Below, in pieces: positions 6,824 through 12,898 of a stretch of 16,320 nucleotides of DNA (its first letter is position 1; the number at the start of each line of letters is the position of its first letter). Source of the DNA: an uncultured Collinsella sp. (GTDB lineage: Bacteria; Actinomycetota; Coriobacteriia; Coriobacteriales; Coriobacteriaceae). Location: assembly GCA_900543605.1 (NCBI GenBank), contig UQSK01000041.1, forward strand, positions 1 to 16,320. The letters are read 5' to 3'. Below the pieces are notes generated by a model. That model saw nothing but the letters and a program-made list of their open reading frames with translations, was not told where the DNA came from and made no database searches. The position numbers were made by a program, and so were the translations under genes.

Positions 6824-6938
6824 GTCTGCGTATTTGCTGCGCAAATACGCACCGGCTTCGGCCGCCTGTCGGCGCCCTCGCCGGCTCGCTACGGACGCTG
6901 CGCGTCCGCTTAACGCTCGCCCCCTCGCGGGTTCGAGT
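6824..6938. other. Hairpin-rich filler with a lone plus-strand T-arm
   Basis: This GC-rich stretch holds no credible gene. It contains a perfect 11-bp hairpin (6827-6837/6841-6851) and a perfect 7-bp hairpin (6892-6898/6902-6908), both with the loop TGC. At its right edge is a T-arm-like hairpin on the plus strand, GCGGG-TTCGAGT-CCCGC (6927-6943), with no matching tRNA body upstream. It sits between the two copies of the 81-bp direct repeat and looks like an insertion or a rearrangement product. Confidence 0.6.
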
Positions 6939-7019
6939 CCCGCCGGCATCTTAAAGAAACGAGCTCGCATCCCTGGGGAACACGGGCTCGAAAGCTCCAT
7001 ATGGTAGGGGCGGTGGGAC
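6939..7019. repeat. Direct repeat copy 2: overlaps the intact tRNA-Leu 3' end
   Basis: Partner of 6743-6823 at an offset of 196 bp. It spans the right side of a plus-strand T-arm, the minus-strand terminator and the last 18 nt of tRNA-Leu. Confidence 0.85.
6951..6990 (-). terminator. Terminator of tRNA-Leu
   Basis: On the minus strand 6990-6983 pairs with 6967-6960 (8 bp, one C/A mismatch), followed by TTTCTTTAA. It begins 12 nt after the CCA end of tRNA-Leu. Confidence 0.7.
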
Positions 7020-7086
7020 TCGAACCCACAATCCTTGCGGCGAGAGATTTTAAGTCTCCTGCGTATGCCAATTCCGCCACGCCCCC
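7002..7086 (-). tRNA. tRNA-Leu (anticodon UAA)
   Basis: The 85-nt minus-strand sequence folds as a class II tRNA. The acceptor GGGGGCG pairs with CGCCCCT (first pair G-U), with discriminator A and encoded CCA. The D-arm contains GGAATTGGCATA. The anticodon stem is GGAGA/TCTCT around the loop CTTAAAA, giving anticodon UAA (reads UUA, leucine). A long variable arm is present, as expected for leucine, and the T-arm is GTGGG-TTCGAGT-CCCAC. It lies 31 bp downstream of the helical-repeat protein gene on the same strand and may be cotranscribed with it. UUA codons are rare in this GC-rich genome. Confidence 0.95.
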
Positions 7087-7117
7087 GTGAGACTAGAAGT
7101 CTAGCACAAGCCGTCCG

Positions 7118-7741
7118 TTACGCGTTGACGGCCATCGAGTGTTGGCCCGACTTCTCCAAGTACTCGGCAAACTTGGCCTCGTCGCCCTTGTTCTGGTACT
7201 GCAGGGCCAGCAGGTACTCCAAGCGGCAGCGCTTGACCGGGTCGTCGCCGACATCCTCGAGCATGCGCTCCAGCTCGGGAATATCGTTGTGGCGCTTGAG
7301 GATCATCGTGTCGTACATCAGCTGACACTCGTGTGCGACCGCCTCGGCCTGACCGCCCTCAAAGCCCTTGATCTCGTGCAGGAGCTCCTTGGACTTTTTG
7401 CGGTCCTCCTGGCCAACGTAGTAGTTAAAGGCTTTGATCACCAGGTCGACGCGCTGCATCTTGGGCAGATTGAGCCCCAGCAGCAAATCGAACATCTCAT
7501 CGGCGCGCTTGTGGTCCTCGCGCAGCAGATAGGAGTTCAGGCGCAGGTAGTCGCGGTTGTAGCGCGGGTATAGCATGCTGGTGAGTTTGCCGTCGAGCAA
7601 ACGATCGAACTCGTCCCACTGCTTGGCAGCCATAAGCTGCTGCAGGCGTTTAAACGTGGTGCGTTTTTTGACGCTAAAGAACACCGACACGGCGATACAG
7701 ATGATGACGACGGCGGTCCAGAGTGTGCGGGAATCGGGCAT
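7118..7741 (-). CDS. Membrane-anchored helical-repeat (TPR-like) protein, function unknown
   Basis: 207 residues from ATG 7741, with AAGGATCC a few bases upstream. Residues 8-24 form one hydrophobic membrane helix directly at the N-terminus, followed by KKR, so the bulk is probably cytoplasmic. The rest is helical and charged, with repeated pairs of helices of the tetratricopeptide/SEL1 kind (for example FDRLLDGKL, ADEMFDLLLGL, LEYLLALQYQNKGDEAKFAEYLEKSG). I do not recognise a named family. Such proteins often act as scaffolds. It has its own promoter (perfect TATAAT) and lies upstream of tRNA-Leu. Existence as a gene is well supported; function is open. Confidence 0.8.
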   Translation of the reverse strand: MPDSRTLWTAVVIICIAVSVFFSVKKRTTFKRLQQLMAAKQWDEFDRLLDGKLTSMLYPRYNRDYLRLNSYLLREDHKRADEMFDLLLGLNLPKMQRVDLVIKAFNYYVGQEDRKKSKELLHEIKGFEGGQAEAVAHECQLMYDTMILKRHNDIPELERMLEDVGDDPVKRCRLEYLLALQYQNKGDEAKFAEYLEKSGQHSMAVNA

Positions 7742-7796
7742 ATTGGGATCCTTAGTCGCTCATAAAGCGAGCGGTATGACAACACGTACTAGATGT

Positions 7797-7826
7797 ATTA
7801 TACGCAGCGCGCAAGCAAACTGGCAT
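7797..7826 (-). promoter_or_regulatory. Promoter of the 7118-7741 gene
   Basis: On the minus strand a perfect -10 TATAAT (7802-7797) follows ATGCCA (7826-7821, 4 of 6 matches to the -35 consensus) with an 18-nt spacer. The leader to the start codon is about 50 nt and contains a small hairpin (CGCTC/GAGCG) before the ribosome site. Confidence 0.65.
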
Positions 7827-7841
7827 AAAAGCTCATCGAGG

Positions 7842-7870
7842 CTGAGTGCCATCGCTCGCTGCGGTACACT
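7842..7870 (+). promoter_or_regulatory. Possible promoter of the PTS IIB gene
   Basis: TACACT (7865-7870) as -10, with CTGAGT (7842-7847) 17 nt upstream as a weak -35. It is placed 35 nt before the IIB start in the divergent gap and points away from the promoter at 7797-7826. Confidence 0.4.
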
Positions 7871-7904
7871 TACCTAAAGTAAACCATGAAGGGAGATATT
7901 ACCT

Positions 7905-8198
7905 ATGACTATGAAGAAGATCGTTTTGGCTTGCGGTGCTGGCGCTGCTACTTCCACGCTTGTTGCCCAGAAGGTTGCCACCATGCTCGACGCCAATGGT
8001 TATGCCGGCAAGTATGAGATCGTGCAGTGTGCCATCTCCGAGGCCAAGGACTACTGCGACGAGGGCGCCGACCTGCTGATCGCCACCACCGTTGCCCCCG
8101 AGGGCCTCACCTGCCCGTACGTGAGCGGCGTGCCCTTCATGACCGGCATGAACCGCGTCGCTGCCGAGAAGGCCGTCCTTGACGTTATGGCTCAGTAG
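7905..8198 (+). CDS. PTS sugar transporter subunit IIB, galactitol/fructose-type
   Basis: 97 residues from ATG 7905, with GGGAG at 7891-7895 as the ribosome site; ATG 7911 in the same frame is an alternative. It is the typical length of a free IIB domain. The phosphoryl-accepting cysteine is C10 in VLACGAGAATSTL, the P-loop arrangement of the galactitol-type (GatB) IIB family. IIB takes phosphate from IIA and passes it to sugar during uptake through IIC. No IIA or IIC gene is present within the window, so it is either an orphan subunit working with a permease elsewhere or a regulator. It is followed after 11 bp by a VOC protein, probably in one transcript. Confidence 0.9.
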   Translation: MTMKKIVLACGAGAATSTLVAQKVATMLDANGYAGKYEIVQCAISEAKDYCDEGADLLIATTVAPEGLTCPYVSGVPFMTGMNRVAAEKAVLDVMAQ

Positions 8199-8209
8199 GC
8201 GCTGCCTGT

Positions 8210-8584
8210 ATGAATGAGCAGAACGCCAATCCGGTCGAGCTCTTTGGCATGCGCGTTGCCCATGTGGGCATTAACGCCACCGACCCGGCAGACGCCCTGG
8301 AGATCGCGGAGCTGTTCTCGACGATGATGGGCCTGCCCGTTATCGAGACCCCCGTTTCGTACTTTAACGATTCGCTGGTCGAGATCATGAAGCAGAACGG
8401 TCGTGGCACCAAGGGCCACATTGGCTTTGCCGTCAACGACATCGATGCGGCCGAGAAGTGGTTTGCCGAGCGCGGGCTCGAGGTCAACGAGGAGTCGCGC
8501 GTGCTGCTGCCCGACGGCGGCACCAAGCTCGTGTACTTTAAGCGCGAGTTCGCCGGTTTCGCCGTGCACCTGTGCCGCGAGTAG
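8210..8584 (+). CDS. VOC (glyoxalase/bleomycin-resistance fold) protein
   Basis: 124 residues, starting 11 bp after the IIB gene; the ribosome site is weak, suggesting translational coupling. A single vicinal-oxygen-chelate module is seen, with candidate metal ligands H18 (MRVAHVGINA), E58 (LVEIMK) and H70 (GTKGHIGFAVNDIDAA). From memory, the LFGMRVAHVGIN, EIMKQNGRGTKGHI and FAVHL segments resemble the VOC domain fused to the C-terminus of some KDPG aldolases. Here that domain stands alone. VOC modules act as isomerases, dioxygenases or binding proteins; no substrate can be named. Its pairing with a sugar PTS subunit suggests sugar or sugar-acid metabolism. Confidence 0.82.
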   Translation: MNEQNANPVELFGMRVAHVGINATDPADALEIAELFSTMMGLPVIETPVSYFNDSLVEIMKQNGRGTKGHIGFAVNDIDAAEKWFAERGLEVNEESRVLLPDGGTKLVYFKREFAGFAVHLCRE

Positions 8585-8608
8585 CGCACAAGCTGCCATA
8601 GCTAGCAA

Positions 8609-8645
8609 AAAGGGATAGGGCCGCGTGGCCCTATCCCTTTATTTA
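8609..8645. terminator. Bidirectional terminator between convergent operons
   Basis: A perfect 14-bp stem (8609-8622 with 8627-8640) has a 4-nt loop GCGT. It is followed by ATTTAT on the plus strand, and on the minus strand its tail reads CTTTTTGC. It terminates both the IIB-VOC transcript and the kinase operon coming from the other side. Confidence 0.93.
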
Positions 8646-8659
8646 TGCCGAGGGGCTTT

Positions 8660-9955
8660 CTACCACGGCAGGCGAATCGTAAAGCGGCTGCCGACGCCCT
8701 CGACCGAGGTCACGCCGATGACGCCGCCATGGCTATCGACGATCCACTTGGCAATGGCAAGCCCCAGACCCGAGCCCTGCGCGCCGGCATCGCGTGCGTT
8801 GTCGGCGCGGTAGAATCGTTCAAACGCGTGAGCTGCGGATTCCTGGTTCATGCCGATGCCCTCGTCCTCAACGCTTATGTCGATCGTGCCCGCGCCCGCA
8901 TCCGGCGTTATGCCAAATGTGACGGTCGTTCCCGCATCCGAGTACTTGGCGGCGTTTTGCACGATCACACGCAGGGCCTGCTTCACGAGCGCCACGTCGA
9001 CAGACGCGTCACAGCGCGGGTCGCTGGCAAGCGCAGCATCAGAAGCCAGCCGATACGTGTGCTCGGTATCGATCATCTGCGATTCTTCGCATACCTCGCT
9101 GACCAGTGCGGCCAGGTTGGTATCCGCACGCCGCAGGACCGTGCGCCCGGCATCGCCGCGCGCCAAAAACAGCAGCTGCTCCACGAGCTCCTGCATATGC
9201 TCGCTTTCGGCCTTGAGGGATGTGATGGACTCCGCCAGCACGGCCGGGTCGTCCTTACCCCAGCGATCGAGCATGTTTACGTAACCCTGAATCACCGCGA
9301 TGGGCGTGCGCAGCTCGTGGCTCGCATCGTTGACAAAGCGCATCTGTTGCAGTTTGGCCTCTTGCATCTGGCGCAGTAGGCGGTTGAGTGCAACCTCGAT
9401 GCTTGCCAGGTCGGCGTCGCCGGTAGTGACGCTCGGCGAGTCGACGCTTGCGCGCTCGATGGCCTGCTCCAGTGTTTCCATCTTGCCGCCGGCGAGCTGC
9501 ATGCGGCCGAGCTCGTCCACGCGCAAGGCCAGATCGTTGAGCGGCGCCATGGTGCGGCGCACGCGGCGGGCGCCGCCGAGCATGTTGAGCACGCTGATGA
9601 CCTGCCAACCTACAACGACAAGGTAGAGAGGCCATAGCGTGACGAGGTCCTGCGCGAGGGGGAAGGTCTTGGTGGTACGCGCAAGCTCGACGGTATAGGT
9701 GAGCGTTGTCAGGTCCCAGCCGCGCGCGGGCGTCAGTGACATGCCGTGAACGGTGGCACCGGGGATCCATCCTGCGGTAAACGTGCCGTAGGGCAGTGTC
9801 TGGTTGTATCCATAGACGAGGATCGCCGCCGCAATCACTACCAGCAACAGATCGAGCCAGATGTAGCTCATCAGACGGCGCCACATATAGCTCCAGTTGA
9901 TGGCGCGGGCGATGGATGTGACGCGCTTGGCCTCGGCGTTACGCACGGCAGACAT
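8660..9955 (-). CDS. Sensor histidine kinase (HAMP-HisKA-HATPase)
   Basis: 431 residues from ATG 9955, which overlaps the end of the response-regulator gene by 17 bp; the frame is open farther upstream but that part is a shadow of the regulator. Membrane helices lie at about 30-50 and 104-125, enclosing a short extracellular loop of about 50 residues (51-103). A HAMP-like linker follows. The H-box is FVNDASHELRTPIAVIQGY (207-225) with phosphorylated H213. ATP-binding boxes are N (IVQNAAKYS, 331-339), G1 (DEGIGM, 364-369), F (FERFYRAD, 378-385) and G2 (GSGLGLAIAKWIVDSHGG, 394-411). It autophosphorylates and passes phosphate to the adjacent regulator. The small sensor loop suggests detection of a membrane or cell-wall signal, which is inference. 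Confidence 0.95.
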   Translation of the reverse strand: MSAVRNAEAKRVTSIARAINWSYMWRRLMSYIWLDLLLVVIAAAILVYGYNQTLPYGTFTAGWIPGATVHGMSLTPARGWDLTTLTYTVELARTTKTFPLAQDLVTLWPLYLVVVGWQVISVLNMLGGARRVRRTMAPLNDLALRVDELGRMQLAGGKMETLEQAIERASVDSPSVTTGDADLASIEVALNRLLRQMQEAKLQQMRFVNDASHELRTPIAVIQGYVNMLDRWGKDDPAVLAESITSLKAESEHMQELVEQLLFLARGDAGRTVLRRADTNLAALVSEVCEESQMIDTEHTYRLASDAALASDPRCDASVDVALVKQALRVIVQNAAKYSDAGTTVTFGITPDAGAGTIDISVEDEGIGMNQESAAHAFERFYRADNARDAGAQGSGLGLAIAKWIVDSHGGVIGVTSVEGVGSRFTIRLPW

Positions 9956-10718
9956 AGCCCACCCCGCGCACGGTTTGGATGATTCGGGCGCCGCCGGCGT
10001 CTTCGATCTTGGCACGCAGGTGCGCGATGTGCACGTCGACGTTGTTGGTATCGCCCACGTATTCGTAGCCCAGCGCTTCGTGCGCGATGCGCTCGCGCGT
10101 GAGCACGGTCTCGGCATGCGCCATAAGCAGGGCGAGGACGTCGAACTCGCGGGCCGTGAGCGCGATGGGCGAGCCGCCGACCGTGACTTCGCGGCGGTCG
10201 GAATCGAGCACAACCGATCCCACGGTGAGCGTAGCGGGGGAGGGCGAGGCGGAAGCTTGGGCCGAGTCGCTGACCGGGGGTATCGCAGCGGCGCCGACGC
10301 CCGTGCCGTTCGCTTCGTCCGCCCCAACGCCGCCAACGCCCGAAGCCGCCCGCACGGCCTCCGAGCGCTTCAGCGCCACGCGGATCCGGGCGAACAGTTC
10401 CTCAATCGCAAATGGCTTGGTCAGGTAATCGTCGGCGCCGGCATCGAGCCCGGCAACCTTGTCCATCACGGCATCGCGCGCGGTGACCATAATCACCGGC
10501 ACATCCTTGTGCTTGCGGACACGTCGCAGGACCTCCATGCCGTTGAGCTGCGGCAACAGCACATCGAGCAGAATCAGATCGTAGTCGCGCTCCAGCGCCA
10601 GGTCCACGGCGGTGCGGCCGACGGCGGCGTGCTCCACCTGGTAGCCCTCGTGCTCCAGCTCGAGCGTCACAAAGCGGGCGATTTTCTCCTCGTCCTCTAC
10701 GATCAGGATCCGTGCCAT
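9939..10718 (-). CDS. OmpR/PhoB-family response regulator
   Basis: 259 residues from ATG 10718, 18 bp after the DUF4342-like gene. The receiver domain has the acidic pair E8/D9, the phosphorylated D52 (LILLDVLLPQLNG), T79 (VTARDA) and K101 (YLTKPF). The winged-helix DNA-binding domain spans about 162-258 and ends in TVRGVGYVCRA. Between them is an unusually long Gly/Ala/Ser/Pro-rich linker (about 118-160) that makes the protein longer than the usual 225-235 residues. The kinase start codon lies inside its last codons, so the two are coupled. It binds unknown promoters; its own operon is a reasonable guess. Confidence 0.96.
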   Translation of the reverse strand: MARILIVEDEEKIARFVTLELEHEGYQVEHAAVGRTAVDLALERDYDLILLDVLLPQLNGMEVLRRVRKHKDVPVIMVTARDAVMDKVAGLDAGADDYLTKPFAIEELFARIRVALKRSEAVRAASGVGGVGADEANGTGVGAAAIPPVSDSAQASASPSPATLTVGSVVLDSDRREVTVGGSPIALTAREFDVLALLMAHAETVLTRERIAHEALGYEYVGDTNNVDVHIAHLRAKIEDAGGARIIQTVRGVGYVCRA

Positions 10719-10736
10719 GCGTGCCCCCGTCTGCGA

Positions 10737-11279
10737 TTACTTGTCGTCGTTCAGATTTTGCTTGATGTCGTCCGCGGCATCGGCGGCGTGATTCATAAGG
10801 TTGTTGATGCTGCCGGGCACGTCGCCGTCGCTATCGATGCGGTAGCGCATGCCAAAGAACAGGCCAATCAGCATCAGCCAAATCGTAGCGCCCCAGGCAA
10901 ACAGGGCGATGATGGGGATCAGGATGGGGATGTTGAGGATGATCGCATCGCGGCGCGTGGCGATAAACTTGGTGTCCAGGCTCAGGCGGAAGAGCTTTTT
11001 GAGGTACTCCCACACGCCGTCCATCTTCTTGGAGAAGTCGGTCTTTTCGCTCGACTTTTCGTAGGCGGCCTGCGCGGCGACCATCTCGGCTGAGGGCTCG
11101 TCGACCGGCTCGGACTCGGTGGCGGCGTGCGCCGACGTGGTCTGCGTCTTGCCCTGCGACTCGAGCCAAATGATGGCATCCAAAACGTTGCCGTCGGCAG
11201 CGTCGAGCGCCGCCTTGGCATCGGTGTAGCTCACGTTGCACTTGGTGCGGATGGTTTCAACTTTTTCGAGGTCGTCCAT
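10737..11279 (-). CDS. DUF4342-like UBA-domain membrane protein
   Basis: 180 residues from ATG 11279 with GAAAGGACAGG upstream. Residues 1-42 match the UBA-like helical module seen in DUF4342 and EF-Ts proteins (VETIRTKCNVSYTDAKAALDAADGNVLDAIIWLES). An acidic linker follows (45-78), then a basic amphipathic region and a long hydrophobic segment (about 112-147, one or two membrane helices), then a short acidic tail. The DUF4342 core with its ILNIP strand precedes the membrane segment. It is the first gene of the operon with the response regulator and kinase, which suggests a part in the same envelope response, as regulator or target. The molecular function is unknown. Confidence 0.8.
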   Translation of the reverse strand: MDDLEKVETIRTKCNVSYTDAKAALDAADGNVLDAIIWLESQGKTQTTSAHAATESEPVDEPSAEMVAAQAAYEKSSEKTDFSKKMDGVWEYLKKLFRLSLDTKFIATRRDAIILNIPILIPIIALFAWGATIWLMLIGLFFGMRYRIDSDGDVPGSINNLMNHAADAADDIKQNLNDDK

Positions 11280-11392
11280 GACCTGTCCTTTCGTTCGATG
11301 GGCGCGACGCCGGGCGATTTGCCCGGGCGCGAGCGTTGCGTTCGGCGGCCTGCGTGGCGCCGCCCCGCCCTTGGTCGAACTCTATAGTGCAG

Positions 11393-11420
11393 GTTATAGA
11401 TTAAGCGATTCTTGAGCCAA
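11393..11420 (-). promoter_or_regulatory. Promoter of the DUF4342-regulator-kinase operon
   Basis: On the minus strand TTGGCT (11420-11415) and TATAAC (11398-11393) are 16 nt apart. The transcript leader would be about 105 nt and includes the GC hairpin CCGGGC/GCCCGG (11310-11326) ahead of the start codon. Confidence 0.6.
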
Positions 11421-11488
11421 GATTAATGTTGGATGAGTTTTTGCGCGGCGGTGGGGAAGGGGGAGGTGTCTTTCTGGATAGCTAGCAG

Positions 11489-11672
11489 CGAGGTCTAATA
11501 CTTTTCCCGAGAAGTGAACGAGCTAAAACGGACCCCCGAAGCATCGACACTTTAAAGGTGCCGTTTCCCGCGGTTTCAATGCTGAAATCCCACGATTTTG
11601 CCGCCGAAAAATGCGGCTGTTTCAGGGGTCCAAAAACAGCCGTTCACTTCTCGGGAAAAGTATTAGACCTCG
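11489..11672. mobile_element. 184-bp element with perfect 32-bp terminal inverted repeats (MITE-like)
   Basis: 11489-11520 is the exact reverse complement of 11641-11672 (32 bp, containing TCTAATACTTTTCCCGAG). Inward the arms continue as an imperfect match around GGACCCC. The 120-nt interior has smaller hairpins such as GCCGC/GCGGC and no ORF of note. Size, perfect ends and lack of coding capacity fit a non-autonomous miniature element. ATAGC occurs at 11673-11677 directly outside the right end and at 11478-11482, 6 bp outside the left end, so a target duplication is not clear. The rest of the gap 11280-11832 holds the operon leader and promoter; I see nothing else in it. Whether it recurs in the genome cannot be told from here. 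Confidence 0.75.
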
Positions 11673-11832
11673 ATAGCGGGGGATGGGGTGCCGGTGCAAA
11701 ACGGCGTCAAGGGTTGGTCGAGCAGGCGGTTTCTCCATTGATGTCTGCACGGCATGTGACACTTACTCTGCCGCTTCGTTCTGCCACGGCGGCATGCATC
11801 TGAACAACGACCCTCTAAGGAGTTCGATATCG

Positions 11833-12072
11833 ATGGGTGACAACGCAAAGCATCTCGCAAAGAAGTGCGTTAAGGACGCAGGACCGTGCCTTGCGCTGTG
11901 CGTAGCCGGCGCAGCGGTCTCGCTGCTGGCTTCTTTGGGGCCGTTCGACGTGCTCCGAGGTGCCAGTTCTCTGCATGTTTGCATGGCCCCTGCCGGCGCC
12001 ATGATGACCGGCGGCGTGCTCGATCTGGATTTTTGGGTGCTTGACCCGTTTGGATGGAAGAACGAGGGGTAA
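11833..12072 (+). CDS. Small cysteine-containing membrane protein, unknown
   Basis: 79 residues from ATG 11833, chosen because CTAAGGAG lies about 12 nt upstream; ATG 11793 in the same frame lacks a ribosome site. One hydrophobic helix runs from about 17 to 36 (PCLALCVAGAAVSLLASLGPF), and there are four cysteines (C12, C19, C23, C50). The C-terminus is Trp/Phe/Asp-rich (LDLDFWVLDPFGW). I recognise no family. It sits between the inverted-repeat element and a metallophosphoesterase. The ribosome site and composition support a real gene, but no homology is offered. Confidence 0.55.
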   Translation: MGDNAKHLAKKCVKDAGPCLALCVAGAAVSLLASLGPFDVLRGASSLHVCMAPAGAMMTGGVLDLDFWVLDPFGWKNEG

Positions 12073-12157
12073 GCCCTAAGGGATGGAAGGGCTGGAACGG
12101 TTAGCTTAGTAATCGTGCAGGATGTGGGCTAGCGACTTGCAGGGAAGTGGTGATCCG

Positions 12158-12883
12158 ATGACGGTCTATGTGACGGGCGATATTCACGGCGGCGTCGACA
12201 TGCAAAAGCTTCGCGACTGGGATCTTGGGGATGGTCTGACGAGTGACGACTATCTCATCGTCGCCGGCGACTTTGGCTTTCCCTGGGATTTTTCTGCCGA
12301 GGAGTGCGCCGATATCGCCTGGCTGGAGTCGCGCCCCTATACCGTGCTGTTCGTCGACGGCAACCACGAGCGTTTCGATCACTGGGCGGAGCGACCCATG
12401 GAGTTGTGGCACGGTGGGCTGACGCAGCGCCTGTCGGATACCTCGCCCATACGGCGCCTGACGCGCGGCGAGGTTTTTGAACTCGATGGCTCAACGATCC
12501 TTACCATGGGCGGCGCCACGAGCGTGGACAAGGAATACCGCATTCCCTATTCCAGCTGGTGGCCGCAGGAGCTGCCGGACGAGCGCAACTTTGAGGAGGC
12601 GCGGGCAAAGCTCGACAGCATGGGCTGGAAGGTCGACTACGTGATCACCCACACCTGCTCTACGCGCATGCTTTCGCCCACGCTTTATCCGGCACCCGGC
12701 TGGAATTGCCCCGCCGTTGATCGGCTTACGGCATTTTTCGATGAGCTGGAAGACCGCTTGGACTACAAGCGCTGGTACTACGGGCATTTTCATCGGGATA
12801 CCAACCCGGCCGAGCGTCACACCGTGCTCTACGACTGCATCGTTCGCTTGGGAGACGAACTCCAGCCCTGGGATGTTGCGTAG
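12158..12883 (+). CDS. Calcineurin-like metallophosphoesterase
   Basis: 241 residues from ATG 12158, with AGGGAAG about 11 nt upstream; ATG 12122 in the same frame would add 12 residues. The start is supported by TVYVTGDIHG beginning the fold immediately. Motifs are GDIHG (7-11), GDFGF (37-41), DGNHE (67-71), ITHTCS (163-168) and YGHFH (208-212), which make a complete dinuclear metal site. It is unlike the YfcE-type protein at 1782: larger, with GNHE rather than GNCD, and closer to the phage-type or Ser/Thr-phosphatase-like branch. The substrate is unknown. The next gene converges on it with a 15-bp gap and no clear terminator between them. Confidence 0.9.
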   Translation: MTVYVTGDIHGGVDMQKLRDWDLGDGLTSDDYLIVAGDFGFPWDFSAEECADIAWLESRPYTVLFVDGNHERFDHWAERPMELWHGGLTQRLSDTSPIRRLTRGEVFELDGSTILTMGGATSVDKEYRIPYSSWWPQELPDERNFEEARAKLDSMGWKVDYVITHTCSTRMLSPTLYPAPGWNCPAVDRLTAFFDELEDRLDYKRWYYGHFHRDTNPAERHTVLYDCIVRLGDELQPWDVA

Positions 12884-12898
12884 AGGCGGGGTGGCTGG

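Noticed and set aside
6927..6950. A second complete tRNA on the plus strand
   Set aside because: Only a T-arm-like hairpin is present; no acceptor 5' strand, D-arm or anticodon arm is found upstream.
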